Origin: an uncultured Capnocytophaga sp.
GTDB taxonomy: Bacteria; Bacteroidota; Bacteroidia; Flavobacteriales; Flavobacteriaceae
Direction of reading: 5' to 3'
Assembly (NCBI RefSeq): GCF_938029845.1
Contig: NZ_CALHGG010000138.1
Coordinates: forward strand, 1-30,231
Length of the DNA: 30,231 nt
In this document: in pieces, positions 1 through 7,893 of the stretch
Numbering within the stretch: position 1 is the first letter of the stretch
Layout of the letters: every line of letters begins with the position of its first letter
Made by a program: the position numbers and the translations under genes
Notes under the pieces: model-generated
Databases searched by the model: none
Told to the model about the DNA's origin: nothing
What the model saw: the letters and a program-made list of their open reading frames with translations, nothing else

Positions 1-1
1 C

Positions 2-517
2 TATTCGGCGGTGATGGGCATTGTCTTTGTAGGACTTACCTACACCCACCCCGATACGATGAACAAGGCACTGATGCCTGCCCTGCAAAGTGTGTGGTTT
101 ATCCCGCATGTGATTGTCTATATCTTTGCCTATGCCATGCTCGGTATGGCTTCACTGACAGCCTTTTATGGGATTTATCGCTATAAGAGGGGACAGGAGA
201 TATATTCAGTTTTTGCCATTACTGACCAGCTTATCAAGATAGGTTATGTATTTCTCACCTTTGGGCTACTCTTTGGGGCTCTTTGGGCGAAGGAAGCATG
301 GGGACACTATTGGACATGGGATCCAAAGGAGACATGGGCTTTTATCACTTGGCTGGGTTATTTGGTCTATCTGCATCACAAGTATAATCATAAAGAGAAA
401 AAGCCCTTACAGAGTTTTATCATTGTAGGGATTGCCTTTATATTGCTCCTTATCTGCTGGTTTGGAGTCAATTATCTCCCTACCGCACAGCTAAGCGTAC
501 ATACTTACACAGGGTAA
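2..517 (+). CDS. ccsA: Cytochrome c biogenesis protein, CcsA/ResC type, C-terminal part (5' end outside window)
   Basis: The frame is open from the left edge, so only the last 171 codons are present. The protein has several hydrophobic segments and a tryptophan-rich loop (WGHYWTWDPKETWAF, around bases 299-343), which is the WWD signature of the CcsA/CcmC/CcmF heme-handling family. Members of system II (CcsBA/ResBC) carry heme across the inner membrane and attach it to apocytochromes c on the periplasmic side. The loop is followed by two further membrane segments and a short periplasmic-looking tail (LSVHTYTG). In Bacteroidetes this module is often the C-terminal half of a large ResB-ResC fusion. 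The missing upstream sequence would show whether that holds here. The family call is firm; the exact symbol is inferred. Confidence 0.85.
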   Translation, partial: YSAVMGIVFVGLTYTHPDTMNKALMPALQSVWFIPHVIVYIFAYAMLGMASLTAFYGIYRYKRGQEIYSVFAITDQLIKIGYVFLTFGLLFGALWAKEAWGHYWTWDPKETWAFITWLGYLVYLHHKYNHKEKKPLQSFIIVGIAFILLLICWFGVNYLPTAQLSVHTYTG

Positions 518-574
518 GGAGCTAATGAATTAATGTGCCAGTAATGGTTAAAAAATAGCTTTATCAGTTTGACA

Positions 575-1075
575 TTATTTTCTTCTCGCTAAATTAAAAG
601 GAAGAATCCATTTACTCCCATTGTCAAATTTATAGATAGAATCATTCACCTTAGCTTCTGTTTTTCTATAGATATATAATTTATAAACCTTAGGAAGTAC
701 AGTAGGTCTGCGTATGGTGTCATACTTTATTGTATCCACTTCAAAACAGTAATAATAATCATTATTAAGGATAATCTTTATATCACCATTCACTTCAAAA
801 CTATTGTCAAAATTAGGGATTATACTAAAGCATTGTTGCGCATTATCCATAAAAGGAACGACTGAGAAACTATAATAATCACAGATTTTTTCTTGAAAGT
901 TACTACCTTTTTTGAAGATAGAATATTGAATATTTTTAGGAATAAAGGTGCTATCCGGACAATTTTTTATAATTATAGCATCAAAGTTTTGATGACTTAT
1001 TTGTTCAATACGACTTTCACAAGATAGGAATATAAGTGAGAAAAAAGATATCTTAATATAGTTCAATATATTCAT
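575..1075 (-). CDS. Small putative lipoprotein of unknown function
   Basis: This 166-residue protein starts with a short hydrophobic stretch ending in the lipobox-like FLSC (Cys at about residue 19). It is therefore probably a lipoprotein anchored in the outer or inner membrane. The rest is rich in Asn, Asp, Ile, Lys and Tyr, has no motif I recognise and is predicted soluble. It converges on the ccsA-type gene with only about 57 bases between the stops and no clear terminator. A promoter-like sequence on the minus strand lies at 1221-1250, which would give a leader of about 140 nt. It is more AT-rich than its neighbours and looks lineage-specific. I assign no function. Confidence 0.6.
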   Translation of the reverse strand: MNILNYIKISFFSLIFLSCESRIEQISHQNFDAIIIKNCPDSTFIPKNIQYSIFKKGSNFQEKICDYYSFSVVPFMDNAQQCFSIIPNFDNSFEVNGDIKIILNNDYYYCFEVDTIKYDTIRRPTVLPKVYKLYIYRKTEAKVNDSIYKFDNGSKWILPFNLARRK

Positions 1076-1220
1076 AAGAAGTTGATTTAAAATGTTTTAT
1101 AGAAATTTTATAATTATGGAAATGAGCTGATTAGACTTCTCGGAAGTGGTTCCATCTTTTACTGTTTTCTTATCTATAAGTGATGTAACACCACAAAAGG
1201 ATTACAGCTGCATTCTAAGA

Positions 1221-1250
1221 CAAAGATACAAATAATTTTTTGTACAACAA
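1221..1250 (-). promoter_or_regulatory. Bacteroidetes-type promoter for the lipoprotein gene at 575-1075
   Basis: Read on the minus strand, TTG at 1250-1248 and TATCTTTG at 1228-1221 are separated by 19 nt and match the Bacteroidetes consensus (TTG / TAnnTTTG). Transcription would begin near 1214. It lies back to back with the plus-strand promoter at 1275-1305. Confidence 0.55.
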
Positions 1251-1274
1251 TCAAAAATTATACCGATGAGTCAA

Positions 1275-1305
1275 TTGCCCAATTACCAAATTATTTGTAC
1301 TTTTG
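1275..1305 (+). promoter_or_regulatory. Promoter of the CCG-domain Fe-S protein gene
   Basis: TTG at 1275-1277 and TACTTTTG at 1298-1305 are 20 nt apart. The start of transcription is expected near 1311, about ten bases before the ATG at 1321. This argues against the in-frame TTG at 1303, which lies inside the promoter. Confidence 0.55.
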
Positions 1306-1320
1306 CCGCTTGAAAAATAT

Positions 1321-2109
1321 ATGTCTATGAACTTTCATGTTCCCACTATGGCAGAGCTTAGCGCACAAGGGATTAAGCCCGATGTCCTTTTCTGGATAGG
1401 CTGTGCAGGCAGCTTTGATGAGCGGGCACGCCGTGTGACCAAGGCTATGGCCAAGATACTCCACAAGGCGGGGGTTTCTTTTGCGGTACTGGGTGCCGAA
1501 GAAGGTTGTACAGGCGATCCTGCTAAGCGTGCTGGCAATGAGTTTCTTTTCCAGATGCAAGCGCTGACCAATATAGAGACCCTTAATAACTATGGTATTA
1601 CTAGGATAGTAACCGCTTGTCCACATTGCTTTAATACCTTACGCAACGAATATCCTGCTTTGGGGGGTAAGTATGAGGTTTTGCACCATACCCAGCTCCT
1701 CCAACAGCTTTTGGATGAGGGGCGATTGAAGGTAGAGGGAGGAATGTTCAAGGGTAAGCGTATCACCTTTCACGACCCTTGTTACTTAGGGCGTGGCAAT
1801 GGAGAGTATGAAGCACCCAGGGCTATCTTGGAGAAATTGGAAGCTGAAATAGTTGAGATGAAGAAAAGCAAGGCTCGTTCCTTTTGTTGTGGGGCTGGAG
1901 GCGCTCAGATGTTCAAGGAAGCCGAAAAAGGAACTGGTGAAATCAACAATGCTCGTGCCGCTCAAGCCCTTGATGTACGTCCTGAGATTATTGTAACGGC
2001 TTGTCCGTTCTGTAATACCATGCTTACCGATGGGGTAAAAAATCAACAAAGAGAAATTGTCCCTGTCAGCGATATTGCTTTACTCATAGAACAAGCAGAA
2101 GAACTATAA
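1321..2109 (+). CDS. CCG-domain (Fe-S)-binding protein, HdrB/LutA-like
   Basis: This 262-residue protein has two cysteine-rich CCG repeats of the kind found in heterodisulfide reductase subunit B, GlpC and LutA/YkgE. The second repeat is complete: Cys154, Cys189-Cys190 in CCGAGG, then ACPFC with Cys228 and Cys231. The first has Cys28, Cys63 and ACPHC (Cys100, Cys103), but its central CC pair is reduced to GC. Such proteins bind an Fe-S cluster and pass electrons within oxidoreductase complexes. The start at ATG 1321 is preferred because a promoter covers the upstream in-frame TTG. Relatives usually lie beside a second, ferredoxin-type (Fe-S) protein; none is seen here. The electron partner and substrate cannot be read from the sequence. 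Confidence 0.85.
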   Translation: MSMNFHVPTMAELSAQGIKPDVLFWIGCAGSFDERARRVTKAMAKILHKAGVSFAVLGAEEGCTGDPAKRAGNEFLFQMQALTNIETLNNYGITRIVTACPHCFNTLRNEYPALGGKYEVLHHTQLLQQLLDEGRLKVEGGMFKGKRITFHDPCYLGRGNGEYEAPRAILEKLEAEIVEMKKSKARSFCCGAGGAQMFKEAEKGTGEINNARAAQALDVRPEIIVTACPFCNTMLTDGVKNQQREIVPVSDIALLIEQAEEL

Positions 2110-2166
2110 TAATGATTAATTACAAGTGAAAAGAGACTAATCACTTTTCACTTTTCACTTACAAAT
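2110..2166 (+). repeat. Intergenic inverted heptamer array between the Fe-S protein gene and trmB
   Basis: The spacer splits exactly into 7-base units: TAATGAT, TAATTAC, AAGTGAA, AAGAGAC, TAATCAC, TTTTCAC, TTTTCAC, TTACAAA. AAGTGAAAAG (2124-2133) can pair with CTTTTCACTT (2144-2153 or 2151-2160). The array begins directly after the TAA stop (2107-2109) and ends one base before the trmB ATG. Arrays of the same design lie at 12042-12116 and 21064-21118. It may act as an RNA hairpin, but there is no proper T-tract after it, so an intrinsic terminator is not obvious. Confidence 0.7.
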
Positions 2167-2844
2167 ATGGGAAGTAAAAACAAACTCAAACGATTCAAAG
2201 AAAATGAAACTTTTGCCAATGTGATTCAGCCCAACCGAGAGGAGGTAATCGCAGGTAATTTTCCTCTCAAAGGGGTATGGGCAAGAGATTTCTTCAAAAA
2301 TGATCATCCTATAGTATTGGAACTAGGTTGTGGTAGAGGAGAGTATACGGTAAATCTGGCTCAACAATATCCTGATAAGAATTTTATAGGGGTAGATATC
2401 AAGGGAGCACGTTTCTGGAGAGGGGCAAAAACAGCCTTAGAAGAAAAAATCCCCAATGCCGCCTTTCTTAGAACTCAAATAGAACTCATAGACTACCTTT
2501 TCGCCCAAGGGGAGGTAGCCGAGATATGGATTACTTTCCCTGACCCTCAGATCAAGTACAAGCGTACCAAGCATAGACTTACTAATCAAGACTTCTTGGC
2601 AAAGTATAAGCATATCCTTTCCCCCGATGGACTAATTCATCTGAAGACAGATAGCGAGTACCTGCACGGATATACTTTAGGGCTACTGCATGGTATGGGG
2701 CATGAGATACTTTATGCCAATCACCATATCTACCGTAACGAAGGTGCTCCTCAAGAAGTCTTGGCTATACAGACTACTTATGAAAAACAGTATCTAGCGC
2801 AGGGTAAACCTATTACTTATATTCGTTTTCGATTGAAAAAATAG
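2167..2844 (+). CDS. trmB: tRNA (guanine-N7-)-methyltransferase
   Basis: The 225-residue protein matches TrmB throughout. This SAM-dependent enzyme makes m7G at position 46 of the tRNA variable loop. The SAM-binding motif ELGCGRG is at residues 52-58 and the acidic strand end GVD at about 75-77. The TrmB signature FPDPQIKYKRTKHRL begins at residue 124, and TDSEYL at 161-166 is the usual late motif. Length is normal for bacterial TrmB. The gene follows the Fe-S protein gene on the same strand across the heptamer array, so it may be cotranscribed and translationally coupled. It ends in a strong hairpin shared with the convergent fsa-type gene. Confidence 0.95.
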   Translation: MGSKNKLKRFKENETFANVIQPNREEVIAGNFPLKGVWARDFFKNDHPIVLELGCGRGEYTVNLAQQYPDKNFIGVDIKGARFWRGAKTALEEKIPNAAFLRTQIELIDYLFAQGEVAEIWITFPDPQIKYKRTKHRLTNQDFLAKYKHILSPDGLIHLKTDSEYLHGYTLGLLHGMGHEILYANHHIYRNEGAPQEVLAIQTTYEKQYLAQGKPITYIRFRLKK

Positions 2845-2857
2845 AAGCTAAAGAAAA

Positions 2858-2915
2858 AACTCCCACAGATTGTATGGATTTGAAAGTTATCCATGAAATC
2901 TGTGGGAGTTAAGTT
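2858..2915. terminator. Bidirectional terminator between trmB and the fsa-type gene
   Basis: A perfect 14-bp stem (2858-2871 with 2897-2910) holds an inner stem of 6 bp (2874-2879 with 2889-2894). It is flanked by an A-run on the left and a T-run on the right, so it can stop transcription from both convergent genes. Confidence 0.9.
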
Positions 2916-2934
2916 TTTATAAGAAGGTTATTTA

Positions 2935-3582
2935 TTATCCCTTAGCATCGGCTAGGAATTTTTCTAGACCTATATCTGTAAGTGGGTGTTTTAAAAGGCC
3001 TAAGATAGCCGAAAGGGGAGCGGTAATTACATCGGCTCCTATTTTCGCACATTCTATGATATGCATAGTATGTCTTACAGAAGCGGCAAGTACTTGAGTT
3101 TCGTAACCATAGTTGTCGTAAATGAGACGAATATCGGCAATTAGTCCAAGCCCATCGGTAGAAACGTCGTCCAATCGTCCAATAAAAGGCGATACATAGG
3201 TAGCTCCTGCCTTGGCAGCAAGTAACGCTTGTCCTGCAGAAAAAACTAAGGTACAGTTAGTTCTAATACCTTTTTGAGAGAAATAGCGAATGGCACGTAT
3301 TCCGTCCTTTATCATAGGTACCTTCACTACAATTTGAGGGTGAAGAGCAGCCAAAACTTCTCCTTCCTTGATGATTCCTTCATAATCGGTGGCAATTACC
3401 TCAGCAGAGACATCACCTTTTACCATTTTACAAATGGCTTTGTAGTGCTCTAGAATATTGGCCTCTCCGCGTATACCTTCTTTGGCCATGAGGGAGGGAT
3501 TGGTGGTTACTCCGTCCAATACGCCTAAGTTTTCAGCCTCCTGTATTTGTGCCAAATTGGCCGTATCAATAAAAAATTTCAT
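2935..3582 (-). CDS. fsa: Transaldolase-like fructose-6-phosphate aldolase family protein
   Basis: The 215-residue protein is a single TIM barrel of the short transaldolase/FSA family. The N-terminus FIDTANL, TTNPSL (residues 26-31) and [10 protein letters not shown] with the Schiff-base Lys87 are all present. The family either transfers dihydroxyacetone units in the pentose phosphate pathway (transaldolase) or cleaves fructose 6-phosphate. Sequence alone does not separate these activities, and many genomes call such short proteins 'probable transaldolase'. The ATG at 3582 is preceded by a minus-strand TAnnTTTG element at 3608-3601. That leaves a short leader of about 12 nt and supports this start. 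The gene stands alone between a shared terminator and a divergent promoter region. Confidence 0.9.
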   Translation of the reverse strand: MKFFIDTANLAQIQEAENLGVLDGVTTNPSLMAKEGIRGEANILEHYKAICKMVKGDVSAEVIATDYEGIIKEGEVLAALHPQIVVKVPMIKDGIRAIRYFSQKGIRTNCTLVFSAGQALLAAKAGATYVSPFIGRLDDVSTDGLGLIADIRLIYDNYGYETQVLAASVRHTMHIIECAKIGADVITAPLSAILGLLKHPLTDIGLEKFLADAKG

Positions 3583-3600
3583 TGGTATAGTATTTTAGCA

Positions 3601-3608
3601 CAAAGGTA
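3601..3608 (-). promoter_or_regulatory. Promoter -7 element of the fsa-type gene
   Basis: On the minus strand this reads TACCTTTG, a match to TAnnTTTG, 18 bases before the start codon. I see no good TTG at the usual distance upstream, so only half of the promoter is supported. Confidence 0.4.
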
Positions 3609-3686
3609 CTATTTTCTTTTGAAATAGCCCCTAAAAATAAGAAAAATCTTTTTGAGAATAAATTTTTAATTCTGTATAAATAATCG

Positions 3687-3694
3687 TATCTTTG
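3687..3694 (+). promoter_or_regulatory. Promoter -7 element of the gene at 3728
   Basis: TATCTTTG matches the Bacteroidetes -7 consensus and places the transcript start near 3700. This lies downstream of the longest possible start (3692) and supports ATG 3728. The -33 element is weak. Confidence 0.45.
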
Positions 3695-3727
3695 GCATTT
3701 ATTATTGTAATACAAATAGCTTTACAC

Positions 3728-5176
3728 ATGGGAACTTATATCGTAGGGGATAGGGATTTTGAGGAAATTCCTTCTCTGAGTGCTAAGGCACTACGTATCA
3801 ATCTGAACAAACATATTTACGGGACTTTCTCGGAAATAGGGGCTGGTCAAGAGACCGTGCGTTATTTCTTCCGTGCAGGAGGGGCATCGGGTACTATAGC
3901 CAAGGCAGTGAGTGCCTATGATAAGAATTTCAGTGATGCCCTATATGGAGCCGAAAAAGATGGGCGTTATGTTACCGAAGGGCGTCTAAAGAAAATGCTT
4001 AGCCATGAAATTAAGCTCTTAGAAGAACGCTTACCAAGGGATAAATACCCTGACAAACTCTTCTTCACCTATGCTAATACGGTTACAACTATTGACTTTG
4101 CCAAGCGCTACAAAGGACATGGCTGGGTAGGGATTCGCTTTCAGACGGAACCCGAAGGAGGCTATAATGATATTATCCTACATATTCGTTTTCACCAGAC
4201 AGAAACTCGTGCTCAACAGGAGACCCTTGGTAAGCTGGGGGTAAACCTTATCCATAGTGCTTTTTATAAATCAGAGAAGCCTCACAGTATCGTAAAGTAT
4301 CTCTACGACCATATAGACAAAGATCTCATTGAGATAGATATGATTAACTTCTCAGGGCCTAAGTTTGCGGAGGTGGATAATCGTCTGATGAGTTTGCAAC
4401 TGATCAAGAATGGTATGACCGAAGCGGTAATGTTCGATGCCGATGGAAATAACCAACTTCCTGCCGAACAGCTCTATAAGAAGAATATCCTCACTCTCAG
4501 GGGTAGTTTCCGCCCAGTAACCAATGTCAATATAGACATGCTTAAACGCTCTTTGGAACTATTTCTCAAGGAAAAAGGGGTAGATGAGAATAATACTCAA
4601 GTGATTTTTGAGATTACTCTTTCCAACCTCTTGGCATCAGGGGAGCTGGATGAGCAAGATTTTATGGATAGAGCGCGCATACTCAGCTCCTTGGGGTATA
4701 AGGTACTTATTTCTAACTTTAAGGAGTATTACCGCTTGGCTGAATATTTCTCCAATTATACCAAGGCACAGATGGGGATGGTTATGGGAGCAGATAACCT
4801 TATTGCAATTTTTGACGAAGAATATTATACACACTTGAGTGGTGGTATCTTGGAGGCTTTTGGAAAACTTTTCTACCGCGATATCAAGATATATCTATAT
4901 CCTATGCGTAATAAGGAAACAGGAGAGATTATCACTAGCAATAATATTCATGTATCCCCCCGTATGAAGGAGCTTTATAAGTTCTTTAAGTTCAACGAAA
5001 AATTGGTAGATATTGAAAACTATGATGCTAAGAACTTGAATATTCGTTCTCGTGATATTGTACAACAGATAAAGAGTGGACAAGAAGGCTGGCAGGCTGC
5101 ACTCCCCAAAGGAGTGGCTGAGATGATAGAAAAGAATGGCTATTTTGGTTGGAACAAGGATAAGAAAGAAGAATAG
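3728..5176 (+). CDS. Conserved flavobacterial protein of unknown function (about 480 aa)
   Basis: This 482-residue soluble protein starts MGTYIVGDRDFEEIPSLSAK and has neither a signal peptide nor a membrane segment. I recognise it as a long, well-conserved family in Flavobacteriia but know of no established function; database names for it should be distrusted. Visible features are a Gly/Ala-rich stretch (FFRAGGASGTIAKAVSAYDK, residues about 45-64), many charged residues, and a C-terminal region that looks like a mixed alpha/beta fold. There are no nucleotide-binding loops or catalytic signatures that I can identify. A longer in-frame start at 3692 lies inside the promoter and was rejected. 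The gene is monocistronic: own promoter before it, strong hairpin terminator after it. Confidence 0.8.
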   Translation: MGTYIVGDRDFEEIPSLSAKALRINLNKHIYGTFSEIGAGQETVRYFFRAGGASGTIAKAVSAYDKNFSDALYGAEKDGRYVTEGRLKKMLSHEIKLLEERLPRDKYPDKLFFTYANTVTTIDFAKRYKGHGWVGIRFQTEPEGGYNDIILHIRFHQTETRAQQETLGKLGVNLIHSAFYKSEKPHSIVKYLYDHIDKDLIEIDMINFSGPKFAEVDNRLMSLQLIKNGMTEAVMFDADGNNQLPAEQLYKKNILTLRGSFRPVTNVNIDMLKRSLELFLKEKGVDENNTQVIFEITLSNLLASGELDEQDFMDRARILSSLGYKVLISNFKEYYRLAEYFSNYTKAQMGMVMGADNLIAIFDEEYYTHLSGGILEAFGKLFYRDIKIYLYPMRNKETGEIITSNNIHVSPRMKELYKFFKFNEKLVDIENYDAKNLNIRSRDIVQQIKSGQEGWQAALPKGVAEMIEKNGYFGWNKDKKEE

Positions 5177-5183
5177 AATAATA

Positions 5184-5223
5184 AAAGAAGGAGTGTTGCT
5201 TGAGGCAACACTCCTTCTTTATT
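5184..5223. terminator. Bidirectional terminator between convergent genes
   Basis: A 16-bp perfect stem (5184-5199 with 5205-5220), loop TTGAG, has AAAGAAGGAG on one side and CTCCTTCTTT on the other and is followed by TATTTT. It ends the 3728-5176 transcript and, read the other way, the minus-strand operon ending at 5224. Confidence 0.9.
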
Positions 5224-6000
5224 TTACATAGATTGGAAGAATTCGTCCATTTTTTCTCTTTCTTCTCTGGCCAATTCTGGGTCTATAAGGATACGACCAC
5301 TGTGCTCATCGGTGATGATTTTCTTGCGGGTAGAGATTTCTACCTGTACCTGTGGAGGAATTACAAAGAAGGATCCTCCTGAGGCACCGCGTTCTACGGG
5401 AACAATTGCCAAGCGGTTAACCACGCTGTTGCGAATACGTTGGTAAGCACTCAAAAGGCGTGGCTCTATCTGTGAGGATATTTCCAAAGATTTTTTAAGG
5501 AGAGTTTCCTCATCTTTTTGGGTCTCTTCAAGGATAGAAGAAAGTTCCTCTTTCTTGTGGTGTAGGTGTTTTTTGCGTTCTTCGAGTTGTTCTTTTATCT
5601 TAGCGATAGAGAGTTTCTTTTGTTCAATATCAGCTTTGAATTCTTTGAGGTGTTTTTCAGCCAATTGGATTTCAAGTTCTTGGAACTCTATTTCTTTTGA
5701 GATAGCATTGAACTCACGATTATTGCGTACATTCTTCTGTTGTTCGGCATATTTCTTAATTAGTCCTTTGCTTTCCTCAATAAGGTTCTTTTTCGCAGAA
5801 ATATCCACATTAATCTTGTCAATATCACTGGCTAGGCGTTCTGCACGGCTTTCCAATCCTGCTACCTCATCTTCTAAATCTTCTACTTCCAAAGGGAGTT
5901 CGCCACGTACATTTCTTAGTTCATCTATTTTGCAATCAATGAGTTGCAAGGCGTATAGGGTCCTTAGTTTGTCCTCTACGGATACTTCTTTTTTTGTCAT
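5224..6000 (-). CDS. Coiled-coil protein of the zinc-ribbon (DUF164/CT398-like) family, ribbon cysteines lost
   Basis: The 258-residue protein is mostly a long charged coiled coil (residues about 10-190, rich in Glu, Lys, Leu and Ile). A small C-terminal domain follows, containing the family core VERGASGGSFFVIPPQ and later HSGRILIDPEL. In typical members this domain is a C4 zinc ribbon with CxxC pairs, the second ending in CGRILY. Here those cysteines are replaced by Ser, Ala, Gly or His; the only Cys in the protein is Cys23. The fold appears kept but zinc binding should be lost. It starts 2 bases after the stop of the Nif3-like gene, an arrangement that implies one transcript. Function is unknown in the family; a role linked to Nif3 is inferred from gene order only. 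Confidence 0.85.
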   Translation of the reverse strand: MTKKEVSVEDKLRTLYALQLIDCKIDELRNVRGELPLEVEDLEDEVAGLESRAERLASDIDKINVDISAKKNLIEESKGLIKKYAEQQKNVRNNREFNAISKEIEFQELEIQLAEKHLKEFKADIEQKKLSIAKIKEQLEERKKHLHHKKEELSSILEETQKDEETLLKKSLEISSQIEPRLLSAYQRIRNSVVNRLAIVPVERGASGGSFFVIPPQVQVEISTRKKIITDEHSGRILIDPELAREEREKMDEFFQSM

Positions 6001-6002
6001 AA

Positions 6003-7097
6003 CTATAAGTAGTTGATAGGATTTGTATTTGTATTAGCTAAATAAAATGCAAAGGTAGGAAATTTTTTCGTAAGTTGTTCCCATAAAAGCAATTTTGTGA
6101 ATTGTTCGCTTTCATAATGTCCTATATCGGCCAAAAGAAGACGACCTTCGGCTTTGAAAAATTCGTGATACTTAATATCGGAAGTGATATAAGCATCACA
6201 ACCTGTAGCGAGGCAAGCCCCAATAGCATCAGCACCGCTTCCTCCCAATACGGCTACTTTTTGTATCTTTTTTCCTAAGAAGGCAGAATGACGTATACAA
6301 GCAGTTTCCATACGCTCTTTTACGTAGGAGAGAAAGGCATGCTCCTCCATAGGTTCTTCCAAGAAACCAATCATACCCAGTCCTATATGTTGGTGAGAGT
6401 TCTCCAAGGTGTAGAGCTCATAAGCGACTTCCTCGTAAGGGTGATGGGTGAAAAGTGCTTGTAAGATATTTTTTCTCAGATGCTTAGGGAAGATAACACT
6501 GATACGTGTTTCTGCTTCGCAATGGAATTCCTCAGGCTTTCCTATGGTAGGGTTGCTCTGGGTATTCCCCATATAAGTACCTGTACCTTCTATATTAAAA
6601 CTACATTTGGAGTAATTACCTATATTTCCTGCTCCAGCCTTGAAGAGCTGTTCTCGCAAGGCAGAAGCATCTTTTTGGGGTACATAGGTTACCAATTGTT
6701 CTATGGTATGAGCTTGGGGAAGAAGTATTTCTCTTCTGGAGAGTGCTAATCGGTCACAAATACGAGCATTCACCCCCCAGAAAGAATTATCCAAAGCGGT
6801 ATGTATCGCATAAATAGCAATATGATGCTCTATAGCCTTGATGACGGTACGTTCTACATAGTTGCCCCCTGTGAGCCGCTTAAGCCCACTGAAGATGATG
6901 GGGTGAAAGCTTACAATAAGATTACAATCTCGTGCTATTGCCTCCTCAACCACTGTTTCTAAAGTGTCAAGGGTGATGAGTACACCTCGCAAAGGAGTAT
7001 CGGGGTTTCCTACCAATAGACCTACATTGTCAAAGTCCTCTGCATAGCTAAGGGGCGCAAGGGTCTCCAAATATTGGATAACGTCTTGTATTTTCAT
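6003..7097 (-). CDS. Nif3-like dinuclear metal centre protein
   Basis: The 364-residue protein belongs to the Nif3/YbgI/YqfO (DUF34) family, toroidal hexamers with two metal ions per subunit. It has the N-terminal half (APLSYAEDFDNVGLLVGNPD, then SFHPIIFSGLK and YAIHTALDN) and the C-terminal half (GSGADAI, SDIKYHEF, DIGHYESEQF). Between them, at about residues 130-230, is the PII/CutA-like insert of the long form. The first metal-site region reads SFHP where many homologues read HHP. Family members have been linked to GTP cyclohydrolase-like or metal-handling roles, but no function is settled. It sits between the L,D-transpeptidase gene (28-nt gap upstream) and the coiled-coil gene (2-nt gap downstream), all on the minus strand. 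Confidence 0.9.
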   Translation of the reverse strand: MKIQDVIQYLETLAPLSYAEDFDNVGLLVGNPDTPLRGVLITLDTLETVVEEAIARDCNLIVSFHPIIFSGLKRLTGGNYVERTVIKAIEHHIAIYAIHTALDNSFWGVNARICDRLALSRREILLPQAHTIEQLVTYVPQKDASALREQLFKAGAGNIGNYSKCSFNIEGTGTYMGNTQSNPTIGKPEEFHCEAETRISVIFPKHLRKNILQALFTHHPYEEVAYELYTLENSHQHIGLGMIGFLEEPMEEHAFLSYVKERMETACIRHSAFLGKKIQKVAVLGGSGADAIGACLATGCDAYITSDIKYHEFFKAEGRLLLADIGHYESEQFTKLLLWEQLTKKFPTFAFYLANTNTNPINYL

Positions 7098-7125
7098 TGC
7101 AGCTAAAGTGAATTAGAACAGTATA

Positions 7126-7893
7126 TTAGAAAGTATTGTTTAGCGTAAGGCTACTTACCTTTAAGTATTTAGAGGAAGCTAAATATCTCTTGTTAGTATA
7201 ATAGGCAAAGACCATAGTGCCTTCTTTGATTGTTTCAATAACCTCTTTGTAGATGTTAGTAGGTAGTACAGGACAACCTAAACTACGACCAAAACGTCCA
7301 TTTTTTTTGAGGAAATCCTCATTCATGTAGTCAGCTGTATGGATAACGATTCCTCGCTTATAGGCATTGGAATTGTAGTAGCGCTCATTTCCATAGAGTT
7401 TTAGGCTAAAACCAGCATCGCCATTGTAGGTTTTTCCTGTAACATAGAAGCCCAAGCTACTTTTGTGAGATTCTTCTTCATTGGAGAAGTAAGTAGCAGC
7501 AGAAGTTCCTGTTTTCTTACCATGGGCAACATAGGTATGGTAGAGGATTTTTCGATTATCTAAGTCTATTGTATAGAAGCGTTTTTTGTCGCTGTCCTTA
7601 GTAAAGTCAATGATAGAAAGCAGGCGCTTATCATTGAGCTTGTTTTGTAATTTCATGTTCTGATAGCCAATGTAAGCATATCTAAAAGCCTTGAAATCAA
7701 GGTCATATTCATGCCCTTTAATATCAACATACATTCTCTTGATGACATATTCAAAATTCTCATGTGGAGATAGTAGGCTATCAAGTACAATATTGGAAAG
7801 TCTCGAAGAAACAGCTTGGGATTGCTGTCCATAGAGGGTAGAGGCTGCTATAAAGCTAAAGAAAGATAGGGTGTATAATATAACTTTTTTCAT
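7126..7893 (-). CDS. Secreted L,D-transpeptidase-type protein (YkuD_2 family)
   Basis: The 255-residue precursor has a clear signal peptide (MKKVILYTLSFFSFIAASTLYGQ) and is probably periplasmic. The catalytic region contains IVIHTADY with His185 and GRSLGCPVL with the likely nucleophile Cys207, as in the 'murein L,D-transpeptidase catalytic domain' family (PF13645). Such enzymes form or exchange 3-3 cross-links in peptidoglycan or attach proteins to it. The YkuD_2 subfamily is little studied, so substrate and reaction are inferred. Length is typical. It is the first gene of the likely operon with the Nif3-like and coiled-coil genes. I found no convincing promoter in the AT-rich region before it. 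Confidence 0.85.
   Translation of the reverse strand: MKKVILYTLSFFSFIAASTLYGQQSQAVSSRLSNIVLDSLLSPHENFEYVIKRMYVDIKGHEYDLDFKAFRYAYIGYQNMKLQNKLNDKRLLSIIDFTKDSDKKRFYTIDLDNRKILYHTYVAHGKKTGTSAATYFSNEEESHKSSLGFYVTGKTYNGDAGFSLKLYGNERYYNSNAYKRGIVIHTADYMNEDFLKKNGRFGRSLGCPVLPTNIYKEVIETIKEGTMVFAYYTNKRYLASSKYLKVSSLTLNNTF

Noticed and set aside
1303..1320. TTG start for the Fe-S protein gene
   Set aside because: It overlaps the -7 promoter element, so the transcript would begin after it.
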